From the NCBI GenBank assembly GCA_003008705.1, contig PDUO01000013.1, forward strand, positions 578,702-642,701: a DNA stretch of 64,000 nt, read 5' to 3'. Positions within the stretch are counted from its first letter, which is position 1. Each line of letters begins with the position of its first letter. The position numbers and the translations under genes were made by a program. The notes under the pieces were generated by a model that saw only the letters and a program-made list of their open reading frames with translations, was not told the origin of the DNA and made no database searches. Of this stretch, positions 48,043-60,983 are shown in pieces. Source of the DNA: Pezicula radicicola. Taxonomy: Eukaryota > Ascomycota > Leotiomycetes > Helotiales > Dermateaceae.

Positions 48043-50707
48043 CTACCACCACTGTCCCATATTTGCAATGTTTGGTCCTCGATTGTTTGGTAGCTGTTGA
48101 TCAACCTCCATCTGGAAATCTCTTACAAGATCATCCCAGCCCTCCCAGTTCACATCCCCGTCAAGCGGATTCATGTTTAGATCTTGCAATACACTATCAT
48201 CCATCAACCATGGTGTCCCTTCGTTCCCAAATTGCTGTTGCTGGAGCTGTAATTGTATCTGGTCAGGTGCTAGAGCTCCCATACCTACTACTTGTGGCTG
48301 AAACATGAATTGATCATCTTGATACGCTGTCGTAAGACCGCTCATTCCTTCGGAAGGCGCTTGGGACGAAGAGGTGTCTTGGACTTGGGCTAGTGCTCGA
48401 TCCCTTGCCATGATGCCAGGGCAGCCACTCGACCTATTCGTGAAGCCAGCTGGTTCAGGGCGAATGTACTTTGAGTCCATCCCAAGGCCGGAGGAACCTC
48501 CGTCAGGAAGCGTCATCTCTTCCTGGCGCTTCCGCCTCGCTTTCGCCATGAGTTTTCGCATTGGTTGCCAGAGCATACCAGTGCGTTTACTCTGACTGAC
48601 GACAACATTCCAATCGAAAAATACTCCATCCACAGCTCGCCAGGCACGGTCTACCATTACCGACTTAGATCGTATACATAATTCACCGAGGATGTAAGCT
48701 ATTGCGTGCCACTGGATGTAGGTATGAAAAAGCCAGCCCCATTGTTTCGTCGTGGCTTCTGTTTCCAGAACATGAGAGTATTCAATGATCTCAATAGACG
48801 ACATAAATAGCCGGTCCTGGATATCCTGCGGCAGATTGTTAGGCTTTCCGGGTTGTGTCAGTGGGTGGTATATTAACAGATTCATCTTCGCGATGATCAA
48901 TCTAGCTACAGTCGCTGCTACCCAGTACAGAGGTCCGGCGTCCTCGCAGTATTTGAGGTATTTACCCTCAATATGGGCAGAGCACTCCCTTATAAGTTGT
49001 TCCTTTTCTTCGAGTGTCATTGACATGCGAGCCGTTTGACAAGGTCCAAGACCTGGCGGGACATAGTGAAGACGACGGGACAGGCTGCAGATCTCGTAGC
49101 GGATCAGACAGAAAGTCATCTCTGAAACTCCCTCACGCTCCCGAGGTGGTTCTGTTGCATCGGGACTCAGGTCATCGTCGTTGATAGACAATGGAAACTC
49201 AGTATCAAAAGTTTGGTCTAGAATCGATGGGTCAGAGCCGTGGTCTTCTGAGGCCCGCAGGTCAAGTATGCAGATTTGCCACCAAATACGTCTTCGCATC
49301 TCCGTATCAAATGGAGAAAGACCAAATTTAGTGCCATCACGATGGAGTCCGATGCATTGGGCTATACGCATAGCTAAGCCTGTCAATGACCAAACAAAGC
49401 GGGTATCATCATGTCTGCGGACACAGACTAGGAACAATACAAATGCTTGGACAGTGACAATCTCATTGGTATTGAGAAAGCTGGCCCTGGCAAGAGCTTG
49501 TTCCGCGCCAAATCTGTAGCGTCTGCTCAGAGCATCTTTAGACGTTGCGAAATTTAATTGAACCTGTGTCCGCCATTAGTAACAAGATAGCAAAACAGAG
49601 GCATTCCAAAAACCCACTTCGTCTGGACTCATCGATGTGATGGTAGCAAAATATATAGCGAACATCAAGGCTTCAGTGCTCTTGCTCAGGGAATCTAGAT
49701 TGCTCTGCACATCTTTGATCACCTTGTTCATCGTTCCAACATGAATGAGCTTCACAAGGGGATTAACATTTTCCAGAAATGTTTGCCAGTAGAATGGGAT
49801 CTGTGAAGGCAGAGGATGGAGACTTTTGAGGTCGACTTCAGCAGAACTGTATCCCATGATGAAACTTTGGTGATCGGGCGTCGTAATTTTATCAGTTGGT
49901 ATAATAGGCATAGATTCAGAGTCAGAGTCGAAAGCCTCATCAACGATATTATGGATCTCGGCGACCTGTGAAAAAGGTTAGCCATATTATCTCACGAAGA
50001 TTGACTATTCTCATGCCGAGAAACACGAGTACATAAAAACACACCTCTTGGTTTATACTGACCCAAAACGGGTCGTTGATGTATTCACTCTTTCCATCAT
50101 CAACAACCAGCCTGCCAAAGTTGTGCTCGAGGTCAAATGAAGATTTTGGTGGGCCAGTCCCCAAATTAAATGCCTTCACCATCCAATCCTTCTTCGTCCT
50201 GCCCTCATCCATTCCAATCACCCTGACCACCTTCGGTTTTTCACCAGTATCCGTGTCTCCATCTTTCTGTCCCGTATATGAATCCGCGCTCGAGGGCGAC
50301 TGCTTATTGTCGCCTGTCTCCACCTGTCCACTAAGTTCCTCCACAACACCTTCCAGCCTTCGTAGTCGCTTTAACAATTCCGCTTCTCGATCGCTGATCG
50401 GCTTTCCACCAGTTCTAGGTCGTCGCGGCGCACGCCCAGGAGCTGGGAAGACACATTGGCTCCCAGCTTTCGCGCAGTTCGAGCAGGGCACCTTTTTATC
50501 GCAGCGAACCTTCCTCTTTCTACACGTTACACACGACCGCGCATTGAGGCCATGCGGGGCAGGCGGCGAGATCTTCTTATCGTCAGTCGGGCTTTGCTCC
50601 GAGGGGAGAGGTGGTGGCGAGTTGGAGGAATAGTCGGAAGGCAAAGCCATGGTAGTGGGCGCGTTCGCTAATGGGCTCCCCTCTGCTACAGTCAAGAAGG
50701 TAGACAT
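48043..50707 (-). CDS. Zn(II)2Cys6 transcription factor with fungal-specific TF domain
   Basis: Exons 50045-50707, 49618-49965 and 48043-49563 (minus), all phase 0, give about 843 residues. The binuclear zinc cluster has six Cys at ~59-86 in CVTCRKRKVRCDKKVPCSNC plus AKAGSQC, with CX2CX6CX5CX2CX6C spacing. A basic linker and a coiled coil (DREAELLKRLRRLEGVVEEL, ~105-125) for dimerisation follow. The fungal TF domain (~270-560) includes RFVWSLTGLAMRIAQCIGLH, RDGTKFGLSPFDTEMRRRIW and WQICILDLRASEDHG. The C-terminus is Gln-rich (IQLQLQQQQFG) and probably activating. ATG at 50707 is first in frame; ATG at 50650 (ACCATGG context) is a strong alternative. Target genes cannot be read from sequence. 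Confidence 0.9.
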
Positions 50708-53538
50708 GGCGCTCCGTTGCGTCGTGGTCGACTGTGGTGTTCGCAACTTGCGAAGTCCCTTTTTTGCCCTTACATTCACGAGCAGTAGTTGCGCATGGAG
50801 ATATGGAGGAGCACTTCGGCACCGAGGAAAAATGCAAATTATTATTCAAGACGATTACTTGCTACGGATACGGAATACGCTGGTGGAACTTACCGCCGTG
50901 CTAAGCAACCAAAGAGCCAGAGAACCCCCAGAACCAGAGTTTCTTTCTATTTGGGTTTAGGTTTGCAGTGATGCAGGGATACAGGAGTCTCAGGAATAAG
51001 CGCTTACTCCGTCTCTTATGTCCGTCGAAATTACTCCATGTGAAGAAGTCGGGGATAGAGGACGGAAATCCAATTGGCCAGCAACGACTTCTACTTGTCG
51101 AGAATTAGTAAGATGCAGCGGTAGATGTAGCTTTTTAGATCAGATAAAGAAACTGGGTGAAACTTCAACATCTCATGACGACGTGGCTCACAGATGAGGC
51201 TTAGAAGGCTAACTGCTTTGAGGGTGAGCCAAGAAAAATGCGATAGATGCCATGAGTAGACATAATTGCTTCAAACCTCATTTTCACAAAGAATTTCTTT
51301 TAGGATTACCTTGAGAGGAAGAAACTAAATCTAACTAGCTATAAATCTAAAGAAAAATTATTTACCCAAGTCACATAATTTGGAGCAAAAAAAGTTGAAA
51401 TGTGCTGGACAGTACAAATTGCTTCGTAAAGAGATCATTTTAGTTTGGGCTATCGTCTCAAATGAGTTTCTCAACTGAAGTGAATGACTCAAGTCGATCT
51501 CTTATTTCATATAAGATGGCTGTTCAATATAATCTCTTAAAAAGCAATTGACACGGTAGGCTCGTTAAGGCATATAAAACAAGTATCAAAGCTCATAAAT
51601 CGTGCCTTAATCTCAAGAAAAGTGTAAGCCGGCCCAACAATTCTTCCATTCCTTCTGTATATACACCTTGTCTCAAAACCTGACTCCCAGGCTACGCGCC
51701 TTAGCGGTAGTAGCAGATCTGGGTTGCTGAACAGGGATATAACTACCAAATGGGCCAAGTCAAGGTGGGGTAACAAACTTGACCATGCAAACATTTAAGT
51801 GGCTAGCGACAGTCCCGGAGCAAGTTGTGCCTTCGGGGTTAGCCATTGCAAATGGGTGTTTATATCTTCAGTCAGCTTGGCCGATACTTCGATCAAAACA
51901 GATGCAGAGAGGTGAGGCTAAGGAACAGGAGCAGAAAATGAACATAATCCGTATTAACAAACTCTGTCTTCTTAGCAATCAATCCAGCCTTAATCAACAC
52001 CCGCTCTACAAACCGCTTTGTTGAACCCTCAGCGTTTTTATTGGTGCCAGCCACTTGACTGATCATAGTAGCGTTGACCTGCCTACTTGTCAAAGGTGCC
52101 GATTCCAGTTGAATCAATAAGTGCGTAATATGGTCCAGCACCAGCAGAGGTAAAAATATGGAAGGCTTGGAAATGAATGTTGATATTGGCAATGAGAGCA
52201 AGCAACGAGGGTAGTGAAGAGATTACTCAATCCTCTTTTCTTAATCACTGATAAGGCATAAAGATACTTGCTCGTCCTGAGATACTAATGGGGCTGATAC
52301 ATATGAGATCCACGATATGGTTGTGCTCGTGGTGCTGAATTTGAACTACAATTTAGACGAGAATATCTTCTAATCAGACGGCCCACAACGGGATATACCC
52401 ACTTGAGCAATGTAACCCCCGCATCTTGGCAAATCCAAAAGAGAAATAGTTGATACGAGAACTGGATGAAGCTGAATTGAGAAGGGTTCGCGAGGAAAGA
52501 CTTGCCGGTCGGTCAGAAAAGGTTGACGATTGAAAGCAAAGATGGGTTGAACCACTCGATCGAGGAACACCATTGCATGTTGGTAAGCAAAATGAGGCTA
52601 AGATGGTGACTCGAAACAGTAGAGACGTACTCTATTCGCCGCCTGTATGCAGGTCGAAGATAAGACAATAGTTGAAGAGGGGCGAAAGCTTGTACGCTTA
52701 GTGTCGGTCAAGCTCTGAGTGGATGAAGCTTTACTAAATGCATACTTGTTGACGTGCAAAAAGAGGGGAGACATGAATCGTACGCGTGCCTACGATCGAT
52801 CATCTCAGTTCACTACAGAGAACACGCAATCCAGGGTTCGATTGCATCGGTCAGTGCCGCCATACCACGCTGAGACATAAATGCTGAGCTAACGGCAGAT
52901 TCGCACTTTCAAAAGGGACAGGCGATGCAAATGGTAGAGAATTAGAGAGTATGTCAAGTGGTGTTGAGAATGATGTGAAGATTTTGGATGTTGGAAATCG
53001 AGCTTGCTACAGTAAGATCTGAGCACTTTGGGGGTGGTCCAAGTTCTGTTCAATTCATTTTGATCTTATCTCTATCACTTCACTACTACGCATTAAAAGA
53101 GTCATTCTCAGTTAACGTATTGCCCTTTTCGCATCAACAGAGTCACACGTACCATTCATTCATTTTCACTCGCTCCAACTCGCTCTTCGATGTGCATCGC
53201 CATCATGTTGCTCTGCATGCATATGTTAGGAAGGTGAGAGGCGTCATTTCGACTCATCGTCATTTCGACTCATCACAACTATTGTTACAGCGTCTGTTAC
53301 ATTGAATCTACACGCATTATTTGCCACATTGTTCTGCGGATTGACTTGTATGATTGGTCAATTGGATCACTCACATTGTAACTATTCGTATACTTAATAA
53401 ACCACTTCTGGAGCTGTTGTCAAGAGAAGTACACTATACACATCTGATCATCTCATTGATAGCCTCTCACCTCAGAGCACTTCAATTCAAGTAATGCTGG
53501 GTGTAACATCAAACACAATCTCATCAGCATCCCCAATC
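50708..53538. other. Large divergent intergenic region
   Basis: 2.8 kb between the divergent zinc-cluster gene and REI1. No coding frame is supported. A perfect 16-bp tandem (GTCATTTCGACTCATC twice) lies at 53243-53274. It may hold regulatory sequence for both genes. Confidence 0.5.
53243..53274. repeat. Perfect 16-bp tandem duplication upstream of REI1
   Basis: GTCATTTCGACTCATC at 53243-53258 and again at 53259-53274, about 265 bp before the REI1 ATG. Confidence 0.9.
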
Positions 53539-54820
53539 ATGACCTCTCATGCCAGTTTATCGAGCTCTTCTGCTGCAGAATTGGAAATTTCTTTCGCCTG
53601 CAATCTCTGTCTCGTTTCGTTTCGGACCAATGCTAATCAACGGACACACATGCAAAGCCCATGGCAGTGAGTTATTTCTCCAAAGAAGTCGCATTTCATT
53701 GTGAACTTCAAGCGAAGGGGCCAAGAGCTACCTGTTCTAACCCCATCTCAGTATCTACAACCTCAAGCGTCGCATTGCATCTCTCCCGCCAATCACTTCC
53801 ACGATCTTCGAGGAAACCATTTTGGCTGTGCAGAAGAGTGATGCGTCAAAAAAGGACGAATTCAGAGCTGAATGTTCCACTTGCCAAAAGGTATACGACA
53901 AGCCCAAAACATATCAGAATCATCTACGGAGCCAAGGTCATAAGCTTGCAACTCTCGAGCATGGAAAAAGTTTGAAGGAAAGTGTACCACAGACAAGAAG
54001 CCCAGTTCAAGACCTTGCAGATGTCGCGAGCAACCTGGAAGCATTAAACATCTCCGAGCAGGATTCCGATGAATCAGGCACCGAAGAAATGGATGAGACG
54101 GAGGACGAAAAATCGCCAGATTTCGATGAGACGTTCTGTCTCTTCTGCCTTCACGAATCACCAGACCTAGAGCAGGCAATGGCTCACATGCGGAGATCCC
54201 ACGGTCTCTTCTTTCCAGATCCAGAATACATTAGTCACCTGTCTGCGCTACTGAAGTATCTGCATCTTATAATTGTGGAATTTCACGATTGCTTGTATTG
54301 CGGTAGTACAAAAGGAAGTGCTGAAGCAGCGCGGGCGCACATGATTTCCAAAGGACACTGCACGGTCAAGTCTGAGGATCTTGAGGATTTTTACGAATAC
54401 AGTGACGACGAAAGTGCTGACGGAGCCGAGGAAGACGTAGACAACGTCAAGGAAAACAAAATATTGGTCCCTGAAGATGACAAGCTCACACTTCCTTCTG
54501 GAAAACAACTAGGCCATCGCTCGAAGTCACATATCTACCGTCAGCATCTTCCGAGTCCAGAAGTCAGAGCACAGCGCAAAGCAATAGCTGATTCCGAGAC
54601 CGAAACATCAAATGTTGGCCAGTCCAACAACCGTAAGACCCATTTGATAGCCAGAGCTAAGGGCGAAATGGGACTTCTAGGTCTTTCTGATTTAGAGAAG
54701 AGGAGTTTAAGGGCCGTAGAGAAAAAGATGATAAAGGTAGAGATGAGGGCTAGGAACGAGTATCGGGCTGCAGTTGAGAGGCGTGCGAATCGCCAGAAAC
54801 ATTTCAGGTCCGATGTATAA
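53539..54820 (+). CDS. REI1: Cytoplasmic 60S ribosome biogenesis factor Rei1 (ZNF622 family)
   Basis: Two exons, 53539-53666 and 53752-54820, give 398 residues; the splice completes a His codon in PWHIYNLKRR. Four zinc-finger-like units: CNLCLVSFRTNANQRTHMQS (~22-45), CSTCQKVYDKPKTYQNHLRS (U1-like), CLFCLHESPDLEQAMAHMRR and CLYCGSTKGSAEAARAHMIS. An acidic region (SEQDSDESGTEEMDETEDE) separates the second and third, and another (EYSDDESADGAEEDVD) follows. The C-terminus has LPSGKQLGHRSKSHIYRQ and a basic tail (RANRQKHF), both typical. Rei1 helps release Arx1/Alb1 from pre-60S particles and checks the exit tunnel in the cytoplasm. The initiating ATG directly precedes the first finger, as usual. 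Confidence 0.92.
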
Positions 54821-56564
54821 AAGAGATGACGAAGTAATTATTAAATATGAACTTCGTTATTGTGAAATTCAAATCTGTCTTATAGTAATACTCTTAATGA
54901 AAATTTAAAGAAGCCGGTCAACAGGCATCCCTCGTGACAAAGAAAGATACAGACAGAAGTGGTCAGGGCACATTCCGAGGGACTTGATCACTGCTATATT
55001 CAATCGAACAAGTTGCAATCGAAACAGTACCATTCAGCAATCTCGCTGTCTTATAACCATTAGAAGAGCTCTGCGAAGTGTTGAGGCTCAAGTCTTCAAC
55101 GTCCTTGGTGTTGAAATATAACGCTAAGCGACCAGCATCATATGGCCAAACGTCCATTTCCAAAGCTTAGGATATTGTCTTATTTGATATTCAGGTCGGA
55201 AGATAAGTGTCCTCCCCTTAACTCCACGCTAATCTTAATAGCCTAAAATCTAAAGTAGCGATTTTAAGGATGGTTCTATTATGGGTGTGCCTATTGTATT
55301 CCCACTAAATTTATCAAATAATTAACATAATAACAGATATACTAATGACAGCCGGTAATTGGATTCGTCGCTAATATCCTAGTACGCGAGTCTCTCTAGG
55401 AATTCCAGAATCCCATCTTGTTTGTTTAGCTTTTGACAAAGAACCGGTCAAATCTATTCAGAGGTAGGTAGTAGGAGTTATTGAGCTTCGAACTAGTGGA
55501 TATTGTATATGCATATAATGAGTGAATTGTGAGTACTGGCCGTCTAGAAGAGAGGCCGACTAGTAGGTTTAATATACAAAGTGGGAGGCATCGTAAAAGG
55601 CCCGAATACCATACAAAATGGGCTATTTTGGATGCATAAAGCGTGCGTAGCTTGCTCTACGCGTATAAGACATTTCTGTACGATGCGAGAGACAAAATGA
55701 GGATATATTCGGTGCCATGGTTCCAATATAGGGAACACGTGATCGCCGGGCAACAGGAGTACACTATGTATACGTTAACATCGTTGTCTTCGTCAAAATG
55801 AGGAGAAGGGTTGAAGTGCTCCTGGAAGGGAGATGGTATTTGGGAAGGTCAGGGTACTCTTCACTTTTTAATAGTTACCTTGCTTATAGAACTTAAGCTC
55901 GTTCCTGTTCCTCGCCCTTCGCTTAATTTATTTTACCTCCGTAGTTGGTGAGTCCCGACAGCAGCAACAAGCCGCTTACTACGCGAAGCATCAAAAGTTA
56001 GCGAAACATATTACCGGATTTCGGTGACAGTGGTGGGTGTTATTAGAAGTAAGATGATATCTTAATGGGCATTACGACAAAGCCGAAAAATGAGTACTTA
56101 TTGCGGGGACGGTACGAGAGAGGTTGCTTCAAGCAGTCACTAGATAAATTTAGGTTCTCAATTGTTGTGTGCACTGTTCTATTTTGCAGCCCAGACACCA
56201 TCTATTACCTTAAAGAAATGTTATTTCGTTGTTTATGCATTTTCTAGTATTTGGAGAAAAGTAGACCAGCAAGTCTGCAATGACAATCTCTACCAGAAGT
56301 ACGGATGCACCTAAGAAAAATCCCTTGGTTTTGAGATAAAAGACCACAATCACTACAACTTGCAGTAATTGAAAGTATTTTTGCCAGTTCATGTTGATAA
56401 TATCTATCACGTTTGCTGACGCGGACCAAGGCATGTTGTCAGCCTCGTCGGCACTGCGCAGACGAGGCTGTCCCTTGTGAAATCTCGCCAAGACTCAGCT
56501 TCATCAGGCGAGCTACCACTACATAGCCTTCACACCAACACGGCGTCGTTCAACCATCATCAAC
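54821..56564. other. Intergenic, no gene seen
   Basis: 3' flank of REI1 and upstream region of VPS38. A minus-strand 66-codon frame at 54963-55163 has reasonable codon texture but no family match that I know. Confidence 0.5.
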
Positions 56565-58271
56565 ATGACGGCGGCGGAGACGTCGCAGCCTCTCCTACTT
56601 CCCCAAAATAGGAGATTGCGCCATCTGCAAGGCATCTACCTCCGCAACCTGACGCTCTCACGGCCTCGCGGACAAACCATTGACGATGGAGCTCTCAACA
56701 AAACTCCGCAGAAGCTCGAAGCTTTGCGCGAACCACAACTCCACCATTCCCATTCCTCTGGCGACCTTCGACCTTCCAAACCGAGGAGGACAAGCACCAA
56801 TTGGTCCAATGCGAGCGCTAGAATGAGACAGAAGCAGCTTGAAGATGTTATGGACAGCAGGATGGCAGATACCTTCTTCTCGTTACACTGCGAAGGTCAA
56901 GATGACCCGGTCTATATCAGTGAAGTTGTCGAAAAAACAATGAATCCGACCTTTCGATTCTTTGACCTATCAGTATATGGCCCAGCTATCACGCGTCTCA
57001 ATCTTGTTACTATTAAGATCTGGGTCAAGAGAGGAGAGAATTTTACGAATCTGATTGAGGAAGAGATCAACTTTCAATCGCTCCAATTCATTGGCACACT
57101 TGAGAACCACACATTTTCTTCCAATTGTATTCTCTTCCACCTCAGTGACGGCATCTATACACTAGACGTTGCTTCCAAGCCACCAAAACCGAAATCCCTT
57201 CCAAGTCTTCCAACATCGTCATATAGCGCGCTCATGCGACTGTCGAATCTCGACGAGTCAATTCAAGACGCCTTAGCAACCCGAGAGAAGCTTACAATCC
57301 AAATCAATAAGATCTTAGCAGATACCCCAATTGACGAATCAGCCCAGGCAGAGCAGAAGGCAGAGCTGGCTTCGAAATATGTCAACGCTGAACGGAGGCT
57401 CTTGAAGCAATCCATTAAGCGGCGTGGAGAATTGAAGGCTTCAATTGAAGCTCGAAGAAATGCTATAAAGGCGGGTATGGAGGTACAAGCTCAGGCTCAA
57501 AGTGATGTGGACGACGCTCAGGAAAAGTTAGAAAGCTGCCGAGAAACATTACAAAAGACTTCAGAAGAGATGCGAGGCCAGAGACGGCGCATATGTGAAG
57601 AACTTCTACAAATTTTCCCAATTGAGTCTACCGGTCAGCCTGGCCAGCTCCTATTCACAATATGTGGTCTTACTTTACCCAACACATCCTTCGACGATTC
57701 AGATGAAGATGTTATCTCAGCAGCCCTGGGCTACGTCACTCGAGTAGTAGATATCCTCCAATACTATCTCGGTGTTCCACTTCCCTATCCTGTACAAGCA
57801 TATGGTTCAAGATCTCTCATACAAGACCTCATCTCCGTTTTAACAGACAATCAACGAACGTTCCCGTTGTATATGAAAGGCACAGTGCGATTTCGGTTTG
57901 ATTATGGTGTATTTCTCCTCAACAAAAACATTCAATGCCTTGCCGAAAGCCAAGGACTCAGAGTACAGGATATCAGAGAAACTCTGCCGAATCTTAAATA
58001 CATTCTCTACGTCTGTTCTGCTGGGAATACTGAGCTACCAGCAAGGAGGGCAGGTGGTGTGCGAGGGCTTTTGCCTGGAAGATCCATAACGCCGCTGCAG
58101 TCAAGGAGAAATAGCACGGATAGTGGCATAGGAGATGCTGCGAGGCAGGCATTGGTAAATAGAGGTCATGCTGACAGAGATGCTAGTCAGCCTACATTAA
58201 GTCTGCCGTTTGCTGCCGAACATAGGCATAGCCTGAGGACTAGTGGACTGAGGGAAAATATCCACAGATGA
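56565..58271 (+). CDS. VPS38: Vps38/UVRAG-like subunit of PI3-kinase complex II
   Basis: Single exon, 568 residues. N-terminal ~1-90 is low-complexity with RRLRHLQGIYLRNLTLSRP. A C2-like region (~100-215) contains TFFSLHCEGQDDPVYISEVV, NPTFRFFDLS and LVTIKIWVKR. A long coiled coil follows (~245-350). The C-terminal BARA2-like region contains RRRICEELLQIFPIE, YVTRVVDILQYYLGVPLPYP and DYGVFLLNKNIQCLAESQGL. With Vps34, Vps15 and Atg6 it directs PI3P synthesis on endosomes for vacuolar sorting. The domain order separates it from Atg14, which lacks the C2 region and has N-terminal Cys repeats. The tail (TPLQSRRNSTDSGIG) is serine-rich and probably phosphorylated. Confidence 0.85.
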   Translation: MTAAETSQPLLLPQNRRLRHLQGIYLRNLTLSRPRGQTIDDGALNKTPQKLEALREPQLHHSHSSGDLRPSKPRRTSTNWSNASARMRQKQLEDVMDSRMADTFFSLHCEGQDDPVYISEVVEKTMNPTFRFFDLSVYGPAITRLNLVTIKIWVKRGENFTNLIEEEINFQSLQFIGTLENHTFSSNCILFHLSDGIYTLDVASKPPKPKSLPSLPTSSYSALMRLSNLDESIQDALATREKLTIQINKILADTPIDESAQAEQKAELASKYVNAERRLLKQSIKRRGELKASIEARRNAIKAGMEVQAQAQSDVDDAQEKLESCRETLQKTSEEMRGQRRRICEELLQIFPIESTGQPGQLLFTICGLTLPNTSFDDSDEDVISAALGYVTRVVDILQYYLGVPLPYPVQAYGSRSLIQDLISVLTDNQRTFPLYMKGTVRFRFDYGVFLLNKNIQCLAESQGLRVQDIRETLPNLKYILYVCSAGNTELPARRAGGVRGLLPGRSITPLQSRRNSTDSGIGDAARQALVNRGHADRDASQPTLSLPFAAEHRHSLRTSGLRENIHR

Positions 58272-58516
58272 TTGATGGACAGCACCCACAGTATAATGTA
58301 TAGTAATGAGTAATGTATAAGACGTTGATTATGAGGGGCGACTTCCCCAAAGATTAAAAAAATGATTGACAGTGCAAAGCACTTCTCTTCACTTGCTCTA
58401 TGCGCTCTCTCCAAGCGACTGGGTTTATTAGGCTAGCTCTGGAAGCCCGACGTGCAGTTCTCCCAAATATATATCCTCGCTCACCTAAAAGTTGAAGGCC
58501 GTGTATCAAGATATAC

Positions 58517-59510
58517 TCAAGAATCTGCCTTCGGTTTGTAAGCCCAGACTACCAATATTCGAATGTACGAGTGGATCCTAGTATCTTTAAACTCCTTCCT
58601 AACATCAACCAAAAAAGCTTCAGTCTCCTCTAGAGACCAACCCAAAGCTCTAGTAAAGACCGCAAGACTAATACCAGATAGACCTCTACAAAAGTCCTCA
58701 TAAGTCCACATACCCAACTCCTTTAACTTAGGATCCTTCGGCCAACGATTAATAGGCCACTTATACTCTACCTTCTTAATATTAACGAATCCTGCAGTCT
58801 CTAACTGTGCTTCATAACGTAACGGACTATCTGCCGGACGACCAACCTACTCGCATCCCTCAACCATTAACTAGCCCCATTTCTTGAGAGCCTAGTTCTC
58901 TGGCCATGTATTATCTTCATTCTGTTTATTTACTCACCATGATACGACTATAAATAAAATCAAACTTCTGTGTAAAAGTCCAATCCTCTTCTAGATCATC
59001 GACCTGAAAGGTCACATTTGGAGGAACGAAAATAGGTTGGATCGGACTCAAATCAATACCTATGACTTCCAGTTCAGGGTGTTGGTCCGTGAAGTCAATA
59101 GTCTAAATACCCGTTCCATAACCTGCGTCAAGTACACAATGAATTTTGTTTTCCTTTCCTGCTGGACAGAGGAATAGTTTGTTCTCCAAGGTTAATGCAA
59201 CAAGGTGATGTTGTAGATCTAGCCGATCGTTTTCACCCTCGTCATTTGGGAGGACGTATTCTAAGAAAAATTACTTAATAATCGTTCATTGTCGAGAACG
59301 AAGAATATAATTACTGCCTTCTTTGTAAGCGTGGCAAGTCTGCCCGTTTTCTTGTTGGTACTTCATTATGCTTTCGCTGATGCTAGTTGTGGAATTCGCA
59401 ATACTAGATATCCCCAGAGTTGGGTCTGCATCATCAGCGTAATTGTCATCTTCTGCAGCCAGTGGCTCATTAGTTGGTTCCTGCGCTTCGGCCATCTTCT
59501 GTGGTGTCAT
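58517..59510 (-). pseudogene. LaeA/TAM-type SAM methyltransferase, broken and internally deleted
   Basis: Minus strand from ~59510: MAEAQEPTNEPLAAEDDN, then SISESIMKYQQENGQTCHAY, an intron ending near 59264, YVLPNDEGENDRLDLQHH, and the SAM-binding region VLDAGYGTGI. The following Trp position is TAG (59103-59105); relatives read GTGIW. IGIDLSPIQPIFVPPN and DFIYSRIM follow. After the next intron most of the central fold is missing: a few stop-containing codons lead directly to SPLRYEAQLETAGFVNIKKV and the C-terminal EDFCRGLSGISLAVFTRALG. Both nonsense changes and an internal deletion are therefore present. The family includes LaeA-like regulators of secondary metabolism and many methyltransferases of unknown substrate; I do not assign a specific role. 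Confidence 0.85.
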
Positions 59511-60983
59511 CTTTAGTTACTAAACGCAGGTATACACCCCATCCAGAAAGCATTTTCCTTTTTCGTTTTTTCAGAATATTGATCGAGCTGTGCAAGTTTA
59601 AAATAAACCTCGCTGGTGGTTGCTAATTCTAGGGGAGGAGAAGTCTCCATTTGGCTAACATACGAGCAAACAGCGTTACTACAGGACCTAACCTTTTAGG
59701 AACCGAGCTGCATTCAGCTCATTCAGCCGTAATGTTATATCCCTTACGTATCCTCGAATCAAACATTTTAGCAAATTTATCCAGTCAGTTAATTCGAAAG
59801 CGTCTATCAGTAGTTTCATCACCACAACTTTCCACCACTTAAACGATTGGATCTTTGGAGGTGCCATTCCCTTGCATTCGTAATATGCACGAGTATATGC
59901 ATATAAAATACAACATATTTGTACACGAGAGGAGACCTTGCCGGATTTAAATCAGTTCGCAGATGTGTTACATTGCATACGTACCAGCAACGGGGAACAT
60001 GGTTTCTACAGCAGTACAACCTGGTACGGAGATACGTACTCGACTGATGCAGGTCATGCCTGTCTAGATTAGTGCAACCGTTCAAACCTGCAGCAAGCGG
60101 TTCCAGCGAGTCGATCACGTTTTGACAGGTGATAAAATTTTTAAGCCGCAATAGTATTTTTCGTTCAAGTTCAAACAATAGCCCAGAATGCTTGATAAGT
60201 TCTCTTCGAATTGAAAGGATTTGCACAGATATACATATACAAATATACCTAGCCCCGTACTTTCTGTTACTACACGTTGTCACGCGGTCGTAACTTCGCT
60301 ATCTGATGAATGTCATGGCTTAGAGACAACACTAACATATTTCTAATGATAGACTCCCAGGCAATATCTTTCTTATCCATTAACTTCCCTTCTCTCACTA
60401 TAACACTAAATTCAATAGAAGCTACTGGAAGGTACAATCGAGAAGCAAGAATAATGTTGTTTACCTTACGTAAATGCAAAGAAAGATAGAATTTGTTTCT
60501 TAATTACGAAGTTAGGATGGAGAGAAAGACCTAGCAATGCAAACTGGAGTCTATATGGCTTCTGTTTGGAAGTGGGCAGTTTAATATATAGTATCCATAC
60601 CTGCATTACCACCAGAATACAAGAAAAGATCCTGGCGGCACAATTTACTACAAAGTGGAGGACTCGAAATACTCGGAAGCATTACTACAATCAGGTGCAA
60701 TCAAGAGAGAAAGCGAGGAGCAACAAGCACAATTCATCGTCGCTCAGTATTCATTTACGTACAGATATTAGGGCACAATCCAGAACATAATTTCATTCTG
60801 ACGCTCTCAACAACGCTGCACAAACGCTGCAAAAGGGTATTTATACTTAAAGAAAGGATATACAATCATATACATTTCCTATGCGTCGTCATCTCTGTTG
60901 TCTTGTTCATCCAATAGCAAAGTCATAACTGTTTCATCACTCCGTTATCATTTATCGTACGAGGCCGTGTCTCGTCAAGATTC
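59511..60983. other. Intergenic, no gene seen
   Basis: About 1.5 kb, AT-rich, between the methyltransferase relic and the 3' end of the PhoD-like gene. Only chance frames. Confidence 0.5.

Noticed and set aside
47742..48104. 120-codon minus-strand frame overlapping the 3' end of the zinc-cluster gene
   Set aside because: The main frame already reaches a clean stop at 48043, and the extra frame has no family signal.
50076..50633. 185-codon plus-strand open frame
   Set aside because: Antisense to exon 1 of the zinc-cluster factor, whose Cys motif and codon pattern are convincing.
54963..55163. 66-codon minus-strand frame near REI1
   Set aside because: Could be a relic exon, but I cannot tie it to any family.
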